Positions 8,508-16,272 of a stretch of DNA of 64,000 nucleotides are shown here, one piece after another (position 1 is the first letter of the stretch; every line of letters begins with the position of its first letter). The stretch spans positions 1 to 64,000 of the forward strand of contig JBBRGJ010000001.1 of assembly GCA_038240835.1 (NCBI GenBank). The letters run 5' to 3'. Below the pieces are notes generated by a model. It was not told where the DNA came from. It saw nothing but the letters and a program-made list of their open reading frames with translations, and did no database searches. The translations under genes were made by a program, and so were the position numbers. Source of the DNA: JBAXTE01 sp038240835. Its GTDB lineage: Bacteria > Bacteroidota > Bacteroidia > Bacteroidales > WCHB1-69.

Positions 8508-9497
8508 ATGAAGAAATACAACACAGTTTTTATTAAAGGATTGATTTCTATTCCGCTCCTTGTGATGATTTTAATCTTTTTTTCCAGTTGCAAACCAACA
8601 AAAAAAACGGACGATCTTTCGGGCGATCTGATTATCTTCCATGCAGGCAGTCTGTCGATGCCGTTGAAGGAGATTGCCGTTGAATTTAAAAAGGAATATC
8701 CCAACGCAAATATACTGTTTGAAGCGGCTGGAAGTGTCGAAAGTGCTCGTAAGATTACCGAATTAAACAAACCTTGTGATGTGATGCTCTCTGCTGATTA
8801 TGCCGTCATTGATAAAATGTTGGTTCCCAAATATGCCGATTGGAATATTAAGTTTGCCTCGAATGAAATGGCCATCGTCTTTTCCGAAAAATCAAAACGT
8901 AGTGGCGAAATAGATTCTGCAAATTGGATGGATGTTTTACTTGATAAGTCGGTTAAAATTGGTCGCTCCGACCCAAATTCTGATCCCTGTGGCTATCGGA
9001 CTGTTTTGGTGGCTAAGTTGGCGGAATCATTTTACAAAAAAGCTGGATTAGCCAACCAATTGATGAACAAAGATCGGGAGAATATTCGTCCCAAAGAGAC
9101 TGATTTGTTGGCTTTGTTAGAGACCAATACCATCGATTATATTTTCTTGTATCGTTCGGTGGCGGTTCAGCACAACTTGAAATTTATCACTTTACCCGAT
9201 CAAGTGAACCTTAAAAGTTCTGAATTTGAGGATTTATATAATAACGTTTCAACAAATATTAATGGAAAAAAACCTGGTGAAACCTACGAGCAAGTGGGAG
9301 AACCCATGGTGTATGGGGTCACAATATTGAATAATGCTCCCAATCGGAAATTAGCACTCGCTTTTGTCGAATTTCTGCTCACAAGCGACAAAGGCATGGC
9401 AATCATGGCAAAACTCGGTCAACCATCGGTGGTGCCTTCCTCTACATTTACCTTTGATAAAATTCCGGAAGAGTTGAAACGTTTTGCAAAGAAATAA
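8508..9497 (+). CDS. wtpA: Tungstate/molybdate-binding lipoprotein, WtpA family
   Basis: This 329-residue protein captures tungstate or molybdate outside the inner membrane and hands it to the permease. A lipoprotein signal ends FFSSC (Cys28). The mature part shows the WtpA family signatures in order: IIFHAGSLSMP, LFEAAGSVESARKITEL, DVMLSADYAVIDKML, YADWNIKFASNEMAIVFS, and GRSDPNSDPCGYRTV. In archaeal WtpA/ModA an Asp of the GRSDPN segment region and a Glu near (S/K)ETDL help coordinate the oxyanion; both motifs are present here (KETDLLALLE). This set separates it from enterobacterial ModA and points to a high-affinity tungstate/molybdate type. The ATG at 8508 gives the intact lipoprotein signal. 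Permease and ATPase genes follow. Confidence 0.9.
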   Translation: MKKYNTVFIKGLISIPLLVMILIFFSSCKPTKKTDDLSGDLIIFHAGSLSMPLKEIAVEFKKEYPNANILFEAAGSVESARKITELNKPCDVMLSADYAVIDKMLVPKYADWNIKFASNEMAIVFSEKSKRSGEIDSANWMDVLLDKSVKIGRSDPNSDPCGYRTVLVAKLAESFYKKAGLANQLMNKDRENIRPKETDLLALLETNTIDYIFLYRSVAVQHNLKFITLPDQVNLKSSEFEDLYNNVSTNINGKKPGETYEQVGEPMVYGVTILNNAPNRKLALAFVEFLLTSDKGMAIMAKLGQPSVVPSSTFTFDKIPEELKRFAKK

Positions 9498-9792
9498 AAC
9501 TTACTATAATTCTACTTTTAATTGCACTCGTGAGAGTAGGAAAATTACCTCTTTTTTAGCTTTTTTGGCGAAGTCTTGATTTTTTGGTTACTTTTGTTCG
9601 TAGAATTTTTATAATATAATGAACTCACGCTTTCGCCCCTTAAAAAGAACGGGGCTCAGTTGTATCAAGACAAAAGTGACACTAAAAAAGAAATAACTTC
9701 GGAGTAAATTGTGTTACGCTTTTTTGAAAAATTCTTGTCCTAATGATAATTCCTTGCGGTTTTAAGGAAACAGGTTAACTACAAAAAAATTA
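9498..9792. other. 295-bp gap between wtpA and wtpB with small hairpins
   Basis: No gene is seen. GCCCC (9635-9639) pairs with GGGGC (9651-9655), and TTCCTT (9750-9755) pairs with AAGGAA (9764-9769). CAAGACAAAAGTGACA at 9666-9681 recurs exactly at 59103-59118 and is partly complementary to GTTACTTTTGTTC near 9589, suggesting a dispersed palindromic element. The gap is unusually long inside an ABC-transporter operon. Confidence 0.55.
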
Positions 9793-10578
9793 ATGATTAA
9801 AAAAATAGACACATTAAGTTTAATATTCACCTTTTTGGCGGGGTTGCTCTTGTTGTTTATAATTGCACCCGTTTTCGGAATGTTCTTATCAACCGCTCCC
9901 GTTGAGGTGTTTGATGTAGCTAAAGATGCGGAAGTACAGCGTAGTGTTGGTCTAACTTTATGGACATCTATGTTCGCCACACTGTTATTTTCTATTGGTG
10001 CAATTCCTTTGGCATATTTGCTGGCGCGAAAGAAATTTCCTCTCCGAAAGTTGCTCATTGGGATCATCAATATACCTGTAATTATTCCACACTCTGCTGC
10101 CGGAATTGCTTTGTTAGGACTGGTTTCTAGAGATACTGTATTGGGCAAATTTGCCGAATCAATCGGTATTAGTTTTGTAAATCACCCCGCCGGAATTGTC
10201 ATTGCAATGGCGTTTATCAGCATTCCGTATTTGATTAATTCTTCCATTGATGGGTTTAATAATGTACCCGAAAGACTAGAGTTAGTGGCGCAGAATCTCG
10301 GTGCATCTAAGTCGAGGGCATTTTTCACCATCGCTCTGCCATTGGCTTGGCGCAATATTCTTACTGGACTGATAATGATGTGGGGACGTGGATTGAGCGA
10401 ATTTGGTGCTATTGTAATTATTGCCTATCACCCAATGGTTACTCCTGTGATGATTTTTGAACGATTTAACTCCTATGGACTCGCTTATGCACGACCAGTT
10501 ACCGTTCTTTTTATCATTATATGCCTGACTATTTTTGTTGGATTAAATTACCTCTCTAAAAGACGTCGAAATGCTTAA
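9793..10578 (+). CDS. wtpB: Tungstate/molybdate ABC transporter permease
   Basis: The 261-residue protein is an inner-membrane permease of the binding-protein-dependent transport family with about six helices. The cytoplasmic EAA-type loop is visible as LVAQNLGASKSRAFFTIALP, the contact site for the ATPase. It matches WtpB/ModB in size. The 3' end overlaps the ATPase gene by 8 bp, so the two are co-translated; the upstream binding protein is 295 bp away. Confidence 0.9.
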   Translation: MIKKIDTLSLIFTFLAGLLLLFIIAPVFGMFLSTAPVEVFDVAKDAEVQRSVGLTLWTSMFATLLFSIGAIPLAYLLARKKFPLRKLLIGIINIPVIIPHSAAGIALLGLVSRDTVLGKFAESIGISFVNHPAGIVIAMAFISIPYLINSSIDGFNNVPERLELVAQNLGASKSRAFFTIALPLAWRNILTGLIMMWGRGLSEFGAIVIIAYHPMVTPVMIFERFNSYGLAYARPVTVLFIIICLTIFVGLNYLSKRRRNA

Positions 10579-11626
10579 ATTAGAAAATGTATGTAAATCT
10601 TTTAAAGAGTTTTCACTCAACAACGTTACTCTTTCGGTTGAGAAGGGCGCTTATTTTATGCTGATTGGAAGTTCGGGTTCGGGCAAAACTCTATTGTTAG
10701 ATATTATTGCTGGATTAAACAATGCCGATAGTGGAACCATACTTGTCAACGGCACCAATGTAAATCTTCTGCCAATTCAAAAACGAAATGTTGGGTTAGT
10801 CTATCAAAATCAAACTTTATTTCCTCATATGTCTGTGTATGAAAACATTGCTTATCCGCTAAAATGTAAAAAGGTTGACAAAAAATCAATTTCTAACATA
10901 ATCCACGACATTGCAGTTGAAACAGAAATTGGTCATCTACTTTTGCGCCGTATTCAGGGACTTTCGGGAGGAGAAATACAACGAGTTACCATAGCACGTG
11001 CATTGGTTAACAAACCAGATGTTTTGCTTTTAGACGAACCCTTGTCAATGCTCGATGTTCAGTTGAAAAGAGGAGTGAGCTCGCTGTTGAGAAAATTAAA
11101 TCAGCAGGGACAAACCATCGTGCATGTCACCCACGACTACGAAGAAGCCCTTTCCTTAGCCAATACCATTGGAATTATAGAAAAAGGGACACTTATTCAA
11201 ACGGGAACAATCAAAGAAGTGCTTCAATATCCGAAATCCGAGTTTGTGGCCAATTTTGTGGGAATAAAGAACTTCTTCCACGGGAAAATTAAAGAAAAAA
11301 CACAAAATCTTGCTGTTTTCGACTCGAATGGTGTAATCTTTCAAGTAGAAACCACTTCCAATATCGATGCAAAAGGTTTCTTAGTAGTGGATGCAAATAA
11401 TATTGTTGTTTCTCATGAACCGATTTCGTCATTGTCCCCCAACACATTTGAAGGAACAATAGCTGAGGTTTTTCCAACCAGAAATGGAGTTGAACTAAAG
11501 ATTGATATAGGTATAGAAATAATTGCACAAATACCCACACACTCATTCGAAAACCTTCCTTTTAAGACAAACTCAACCGTCTGGATAACCCTAAATCCCA
11601 ATGAAATAAGATTTTCAGAGCAATAA
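10571..11626 (+). CDS. wtpC: Tungstate/molybdate ABC transporter ATP-binding protein
   Basis: The 351-residue ATPase energises WtpAB. It shows Walker A GSSGSGKT (about residue 33), the Q-loop in VYQNQTLFPHMSV, the signature LSGGEIQRV, Walker B LLLDEPLSMLD and the switch His in VTHDYEEA. After about residue 230 a C-terminal extension of about 120 residues corresponds to the regulatory TOBE/MOP-like region of ModC/WtpC/CysA ATPases. The start overlaps wtpB by 8 bp. No metal-responsive ModE gene is in the window. Confidence 0.9.
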   Translation: MLKLENVCKSFKEFSLNNVTLSVEKGAYFMLIGSSGSGKTLLLDIIAGLNNADSGTILVNGTNVNLLPIQKRNVGLVYQNQTLFPHMSVYENIAYPLKCKKVDKKSISNIIHDIAVETEIGHLLLRRIQGLSGGEIQRVTIARALVNKPDVLLLDEPLSMLDVQLKRGVSSLLRKLNQQGQTIVHVTHDYEEALSLANTIGIIEKGTLIQTGTIKEVLQYPKSEFVANFVGIKNFFHGKIKEKTQNLAVFDSNGVIFQVETTSNIDAKGFLVVDANNIVVSHEPISSLSPNTFEGTIAEVFPTRNGVELKIDIGIEIIAQIPTHSFENLPFKTNSTVWITLNPNEIRFSEQ

Positions 11627-12046
11627 TTTGAATGTACTTGATTTCTTATATTCTTGTTACTTCGTTTCACCACTAAGGCACTTAGAGCACTTAGGAACAT
11701 TTATCTAACAGCTTGCTGGTAGACTAAGACTTCTGACTTCTTTCTTCTCTTCTTCTTCTTCTTCCTTTGTGAAACTTTGTGCCTTCTTTGTGTTACTTCG
11801 TGTTATAGCATAAACCTTTCAGCTGGGACACAAAAGACACAAAGAATACACAAAAGACACAAAGAAGATTTATCTAACAGCTTGCTAGGAAGACTAAGTT
11901 CACTAAGAATCATTTATCTACCAGCTTGCTGGTAGACTAAGACTTCTTAATTCTTACTTCTGTATTCCCTCTTCTTTTCACGTTTCACGGAAAATCGTTT
12001 CACTTTCTTGAAAAAAAGACTACTTTTGTACTTAAAACAAAAACGG
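11627..12046. repeat. 420-bp intergenic region with three hairpin repeats and a long palindromic element
   Basis: No gene is seen. Copies of the CTACCAGC-TT-GCTGGTAG type hairpin repeat lie at about 11698-11728, 11867-11898 (degenerate) and 11911-11943. Between them, 11763-11866 is a CTTTGTG-rich arm followed by an ACACAAAG-rich arm that could pair. The region ends at the moeA promoter. Confidence 0.75.
12021..12028 (+). promoter_or_regulatory. -7 box TACTTTTG of the moeA operon
   Basis: It matches TAnnTTTG and ends 18 bp before the ATG at 12047, giving a very short leader. It suggests the cofactor genes are transcribed separately from wtpABC. Confidence 0.6.
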
Positions 12047-13222
12047 ATGATTACCTTTGAAAAAGCCCTTCGTACTGTCCTTGACTCATCTTTTTTAATT
12101 GGAGAAGAGGACGTCTCTATTTTGGATTCACTGAACCGAGTATTATCTCAAGACGTGGTTTCTGATATGAATATGCCGCCTTTCGATAAGTCGGCCATGG
12201 ATGGTTATGCATGTCGATTTCAGGATGTTAAAAATGTATTGGAAGTAGTGGAGACAATTCCCGCAGGAAAATTCCCCGAAAAAGAAATTTTTGAAAATCA
12301 GTGTGCCAAAATAATGACCGGTGCCAAACTTCCAGTAGGAGCCGATTGTGTGATAATGGTGGAACATACTGAAAACGTTGGAGAGGATAAAATTCGTTTT
12401 ACCAAAGAGACAACCAACAAAAATATTTGCTATTTGGCCGAAGATGTAAAAGAAAACGATATTGTGCTCACCAAAGGAACGCTCGTCAAACCACAGCATA
12501 TTGCTATTTTATCCGCAGTGGGCGCTGTTGCTGTACATGTGTTCAAAAAACCTCGAGTGGCTGTCATCGCGACTGGGGACGAATTGGTTGAACCTTTTTT
12601 TAAACCAGAAAAATCACAAATTCGAAACAGTAACGGTTATCAGATGGTGTCGCAAGTGACAAGTTGTGGAGGAATTGCCAACTACATGGGAATTGTTCGC
12701 GACGATGAAGATTATTCCATTGCATTGATTTCCAAAGCGTTGATGGAGAATGATATTGTGCTCCTTTCGGGAGGAGTTTCAATGGGCGATTTCGATTTTG
12801 TGGGTGCAGCACTCAAAAAAAATGGAATCAATATCCTTTTTGATAGTGTGGCGATTCAACCGGGAAAACCAACAACTTTTGGTGTGGGAAATAAAAAAAT
12901 CTGTTTCGGAATGCCCGGAAATCCAGTCTCCTCATTTATTCAGTTTGAACTATTGGCAAAACCATTGATTCAAAAAATGAACGGTAGAGATGTCGAAATA
13001 GCTTCCCAGAAACTGCCATTGAAGAAAGATTTTTATAGAAAGAAAGCGGAACGATTGGCAATTGTGCCTAGTCATATTCATGCCGATTATACGGTAGAAC
13101 CAGTAAATTATCATGGTTCGGCTCATATTTTCTCATTAGGAGATGCCGATTCTATCATGTTTATTCCAATGGGTGTGAATGAATTAAAAGCAGGAGATTT
13201 AGTAGATGTTAGACAAATTTAA
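12047..13222 (+). CDS. moeA: Molybdopterin molybdenumtransferase MoeA
   Basis: MoeA inserts molybdate (or tungstate) into adenylylated molybdopterin. The 391-residue protein carries the family motifs PFDKSAMDGYA (about residues 47-57), IMTGAKLPVGADCVIMVE, ATGDELVEP, the MPT-binding LLSGGVSMGDFDFV and FGMPGNPVSSF, plus the C-terminal beta-barrel domain. The ATG at 12047 is used, because an earlier TTG in frame would overlap the promoter. It overlaps moaA by 17 bp, so the cofactor genes form one operon. MoeB, MoaD, MoaE and MobA are not in the window and must be elsewhere. Confidence 0.95.
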   Translation: MITFEKALRTVLDSSFLIGEEDVSILDSLNRVLSQDVVSDMNMPPFDKSAMDGYACRFQDVKNVLEVVETIPAGKFPEKEIFENQCAKIMTGAKLPVGADCVIMVEHTENVGEDKIRFTKETTNKNICYLAEDVKENDIVLTKGTLVKPQHIAILSAVGAVAVHVFKKPRVAVIATGDELVEPFFKPEKSQIRNSNGYQMVSQVTSCGGIANYMGIVRDDEDYSIALISKALMENDIVLLSGGVSMGDFDFVGAALKKNGINILFDSVAIQPGKPTTFGVGNKKICFGMPGNPVSSFIQFELLAKPLIQKMNGRDVEIASQKLPLKKDFYRKKAERLAIVPSHIHADYTVEPVNYHGSAHIFSLGDADSIMFIPMGVNELKAGDLVDVRQI

Positions 13223-14006
13223 TAGAGATATAAGCTATCTTCGGATATCTGTAACCGACCGATGCAATTTGCGGTGTACATACTGCATGCCCGAAGAGGG
13301 GATGAAACTGTTGTCGCACAATGATATACTTACGTTCGAAGAGATTGTGGAAATTGTTGAGGTAGGTGTGAAATTGGGAATTTCAAAAGTTAGAATTACG
13401 GGGGGCGAACCCTTGGTGAGAAAAGGAATTGTAGATTTGGTTTCCAAAATTGCTCAAATCGATGGAATCGAAGATTTATCCATGACAACCAATGGGATTT
13501 TGTTGAAACAATTTGCCGCCGACCTGAAAAAAGCGGGCCTGCATCGCTTAAATATTAGTTTGGATACATTGGATGCCAATAAATATAGCGAAATTTCCCG
13601 TGGAGGAAAATTAAGCGAAGCATTGGAAGGAATTATGGAGGCTAAAAAGATTGGATTTTCGCCCATCAAAATCAACTGTGTGATTGTTGAAAATGCGCAA
13701 GAACCCGATGCAATCGCGGTAAAAGAGTTTTCCGAAAAACATGGTTTTTTTGTGCGTTATATTCACCAGATGAATTTAAATACAGGTGAATTTTCTGTCG
13801 TCGAAGGGGGCGATGGAGGTAATTGTATTAACTGCAGCCGCTTAAGATTAACTGCCAATGGAGATTTAAAACCTTGCCTTTTCAACGATATTTCGTTTAA
13901 TGTGCACGAGTTTGGAATTGAAGAAGCTTATAAATTGGCCATCGAGAAGAAACCAAAGTGTGGAACTTACAATAATACTGGAGAATTTTATAACATAGGA
14001 GGTTAA
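13206..14006 (+). CDS. moaA: GTP 3',8-cyclase MoaA, short form
   Basis: MoaA is the radical-SAM enzyme that starts molybdopterin synthesis from GTP. The N-terminal cluster motif CNLRCTYC is present near residue 21, followed by VRITGGEPLVRKGI and MTTNGILL. The second cluster motif is C-x2-C-x13-C (CINCSRLRLTANGDLKPC), and the conserved Gly-Gly C-terminus is kept (NIGG). At 266 residues it is about 60 shorter than typical MoaA (about 330); the missing part lies mainly between the barrel and the second cluster, where VRYIHQMNLNTGEF leads almost directly to CINC. All catalytic signatures are intact, so it is probably active. It overlaps moeA by 17 bp and abuts moaC. Confidence 0.93.
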   Translation: MLDKFNRDISYLRISVTDRCNLRCTYCMPEEGMKLLSHNDILTFEEIVEIVEVGVKLGISKVRITGGEPLVRKGIVDLVSKIAQIDGIEDLSMTTNGILLKQFAADLKKAGLHRLNISLDTLDANKYSEISRGGKLSEALEGIMEAKKIGFSPIKINCVIVENAQEPDAIAVKEFSEKHGFFVRYIHQMNLNTGEFSVVEGGDGGNCINCSRLRLTANGDLKPCLFNDISFNVHEFGIEEAYKLAIEKKPKCGTYNNTGEFYNIGG

Positions 14007-14459
14007 ATGAAACAATTTTCTCATACCGATAAACAGGGAAAAGCAAATATGGTAGATGTGGGAGATAAAATTCCACAACTTCGCATAGCAAAAGCAACGG
14101 GTAAAATATTGCTTTCAGCTGATACACTGAAACTTATTCAGGAAAATCTGATGAAGAAAGGAGATGTGCTTACGATTGCCAACATTGCTGGAATTCAAGC
14201 GGCAAAACAGACCTCTTCGCTCATTCCACTCTGTCACCCGTTGCAAATTACCAAAGCGGATGTAAAAACAACTCTTTGCGAAGATGGTGTGATTGCCACC
14301 AGCGAAGTGAGATGCATTGGACAAACAGGAATAGAAATGGAGGCACTCACAGGAGTAGGCATCGCATTATTGACCATTTATGATATGTGCAAAGCTGTCG
14401 ATAAATCGATGGTGATTGAAGGAATTAGACTCATTGAAAAAACAAAAACTGATATTTAA
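14007..14459 (+). CDS. moaC: Cyclic pyranopterin monophosphate synthase MoaC
   Basis: MoaC converts the MoaA product to cyclic pyranopterin monophosphate. The 150-residue sequence shows MVDVGDKIPQLRIA near residue 15, the active-site SSLIPLCHPL, the GIEMEALTGV segment, and DMCKAVDKSM. The C-terminal tail is EKTKTDI and lacks the usual GG-containing end. The ATG follows the moaA stop immediately. An AGGAGG sits just upstream but it encodes the Gly-Gly end of MoaA, so it need not be a ribosome site. Confidence 0.95.
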   Translation: MKQFSHTDKQGKANMVDVGDKIPQLRIAKATGKILLSADTLKLIQENLMKKGDVLTIANIAGIQAAKQTSSLIPLCHPLQITKADVKTTLCEDGVIATSEVRCIGQTGIEMEALTGVGIALLTIYDMCKAVDKSMVIEGIRLIEKTKTDI

Positions 14460-14460
14460 T

Positions 14461-15390
14461 ATGCAAACAATTAAGATATTATCTGTAAATACATCAGAGA
14501 AAAAAGGCATTGTTAAAACACCCGTTGCTAAAATTGAACTTTCTGAAGTTGGAATTAAAAATGATGCTCATGCAGGACCTTGGCACCGACAAATAAGCCT
14601 TTTGGGAAAAGAGAGTTTTGATAAGTTCTCTATCGAAGCAAAACGTGAAATTCTTTTTGGCGAGTTTGCCGAAAACATCACGACCGAAGGTGTCATTTTA
14701 TATAAAACATCGCCGTTAGATATTTTTAAAAATAAAGAGTTGGAATTGATGGTCACACAAATTGGCAAAAAATGTCATGGCGATAGTTGTGCGATTTTTC
14801 GAGAAGTGGGCAATTGTGTGATGCCAAAAGAGGGGATATTTGCCAAAGTGATTCGCGGTGGCGAAATGAAAGCCGGCGACGTGTTAGAATATCACCCAAA
14901 AATATATAAAGTGAAAGTGATAACGCTTAGCGATCGTGCCAGCAGAGGCGAATATGAAGATTTAAGCGGTCCGGAAGTTGCCAAAATAGTCCAAACTTAT
15001 TTCGAAAAAGCAAACAAACTGGTCACCACAGAAGTGGTAGTCATTCCTGACGATGAGGAACAATTGAAACAGATTTGTATGATGGATAAAAATCATTACG
15101 ACGTTATTATTACCACCGGCGGAACAGGAATTGGGCCAAGAGACATAACTCCTGACGTAATTCGACCTCTTTTAGATAAAGAAATTCCAGGAATTATGGA
15201 AATAATCCGTGTTCGTTATGGGATGGAAAAACCCAATGCATCGCTCAGCCGAAGCATCGCTGGAGTGATGGGAAGCACCTTGGTTTACACCTTGCCAGGA
15301 AGCGTAAAAGCCGTAAGAGAATACATGGATGAAATCCTGAAAACACTCGAACACCTTGTCTACATGCAATATGGGTTGGATGCTCATTAA
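14461..15390 (+). CDS. MOSC domain-MogA/MoaB fusion protein
   Basis: The 309-residue protein joins two molybdenum-cofactor modules. Residues about 1-145 form a MOSC domain (KIELSEVGIKNDAHAG, GEFAENITTEG, GKKCHGDSCAIFREVGNC, GIFAKVIRGGEMKAGDVL) with the MOSC Cys cluster. Residues about 150-309 form a MogA/MoaB adenylyltransferase (KVITLSDRASRGEYEDLSGP, IITTGGTGIGPRDITPDV, PGSVKAVREYMDEIL). It would adenylylate molybdopterin for MoeA, while the MOSC part may carry or deliver sulfur or cofactor. The ATG at 14461 is one base after the moaC stop. The fusion supports a direct link between the two activities. Confidence 0.9.
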   Translation: MQTIKILSVNTSEKKGIVKTPVAKIELSEVGIKNDAHAGPWHRQISLLGKESFDKFSIEAKREILFGEFAENITTEGVILYKTSPLDIFKNKELELMVTQIGKKCHGDSCAIFREVGNCVMPKEGIFAKVIRGGEMKAGDVLEYHPKIYKVKVITLSDRASRGEYEDLSGPEVAKIVQTYFEKANKLVTTEVVVIPDDEEQLKQICMMDKNHYDVIITTGGTGIGPRDITPDVIRPLLDKEIPGIMEIIRVRYGMEKPNASLSRSIAGVMGSTLVYTLPGSVKAVREYMDEILKTLEHLVYMQYGLDAH

Positions 15391-15432
15391 TCTTTGAAAG
15401 CCAATTGACAATAATATAAAAGTGCATATTTT

Positions 15433-16179
15433 TCACCAATTATCAAACACTGATTTAGATTCTACTGCATTTTCCACATCATCCGGCAGTTGATAAAAGA
15501 AATCTATATTGGTTTGTTTTTCCAACTCATCTATGGAAACCACAAAAAAGGAGAGTGGTTTGGTGGACCCTTCGTTTTTTAGGATAAAAGCTATGGCTTT
15601 GGCTGGTTTGGGAGGATCGTAGAATAAAATTGCTTTGTAAAATCTGGTTGGAGCGCCAATTTTACCTTTGCCAATGTATTCGATAAAGGAATCTAATATC
15701 GGACCAGTGGCTACGTAAATTGTACCATATTTTTCGGCCCAAGTTCTCACTTTTTCTTCTAAGTTTTTCCATATTACTCGGTTGAATTGAGGTTTTTGTG
15801 GACTCATATTCGAGAAATAAAACGACTCGGTCATGGTTTGCATACTTCTGCTCATATCGGCCGCTGGAGCCAGGTGCCCTTTGTCGTAACCCGATTTTTT
15901 ATAATCATTATTGGAACCTTGACCTGTTCTGGAAATTTCGGGATCGGCCACAAATTTATTGGTTCGTTTAAACTTCACACCATCCGATGCACTAAGAGGA
16001 TATGCTACCCAATATGCTTGCTTGTGAGTGGTGGAGAACGAAATCTGCATTCCCGTTTTCTTTAATATCTGCTGATCGGTAAATGTGCTTTTGGGAAGCT
16101 CATACTGAATGATGTTTTGAGAAAAAAGCAGACTTGGGATAAAGTAGATAATACTTAGGAATAACCATCTTTTTTTCAT
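15433..16179 (-). CDS. Secreted DNA/RNA non-specific endonuclease
   Basis: The 248-residue protein has a signal peptide ending near LLFSQN. The NUC/EndA active-site motif appears as YDKGHLAPAADMS (usual DRGH, with His as general base), followed by the Asn/metal-binding region FYFSNMSPQKPQFNRVIWKNLE. This is the beta-beta-alpha metal endonuclease family that degrades extracellular DNA and RNA. It is convergent with the MOSC-MogA gene across a 42-bp gap and divergent from the peptidase gene that follows. Role: probably nutrient scavenging; this is inference. Confidence 0.9.
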   Translation of the reverse strand: MKKRWLFLSIIYFIPSLLFSQNIIQYELPKSTFTDQQILKKTGMQISFSTTHKQAYWVAYPLSASDGVKFKRTNKFVADPEISRTGQGSNNDYKKSGYDKGHLAPAADMSRSMQTMTESFYFSNMSPQKPQFNRVIWKNLEEKVRTWAEKYGTIYVATGPILDSFIEYIGKGKIGAPTRFYKAILFYDPPKPAKAIAFILKNEGSTKPLSFFVVSIDELEKQTNIDFFYQLPDDVENAVESKSVFDNW

Positions 16180-16272
16180 GCGAATGTTCTTTTTTTTGTA
16201 AAAGTATCCATTTTCTGAGAGATTAGTTGTAATTTTAACATCAAAAACAATTTAGTACATAATATTTTAACG

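Noticed and set aside
8508..11626. Calling the importer a sulfate or classical ModABC system
   Set aside because: The binding protein has the GRSDPN-x-DPCGYR and HAGSLS signatures of WtpA.
13996..14006. Strong AGGAGG ribosome site before moaC
   Set aside because: The bases encode the conserved Gly-Gly end of MoaA and this phylum rarely uses Shine-Dalgarno pairing.
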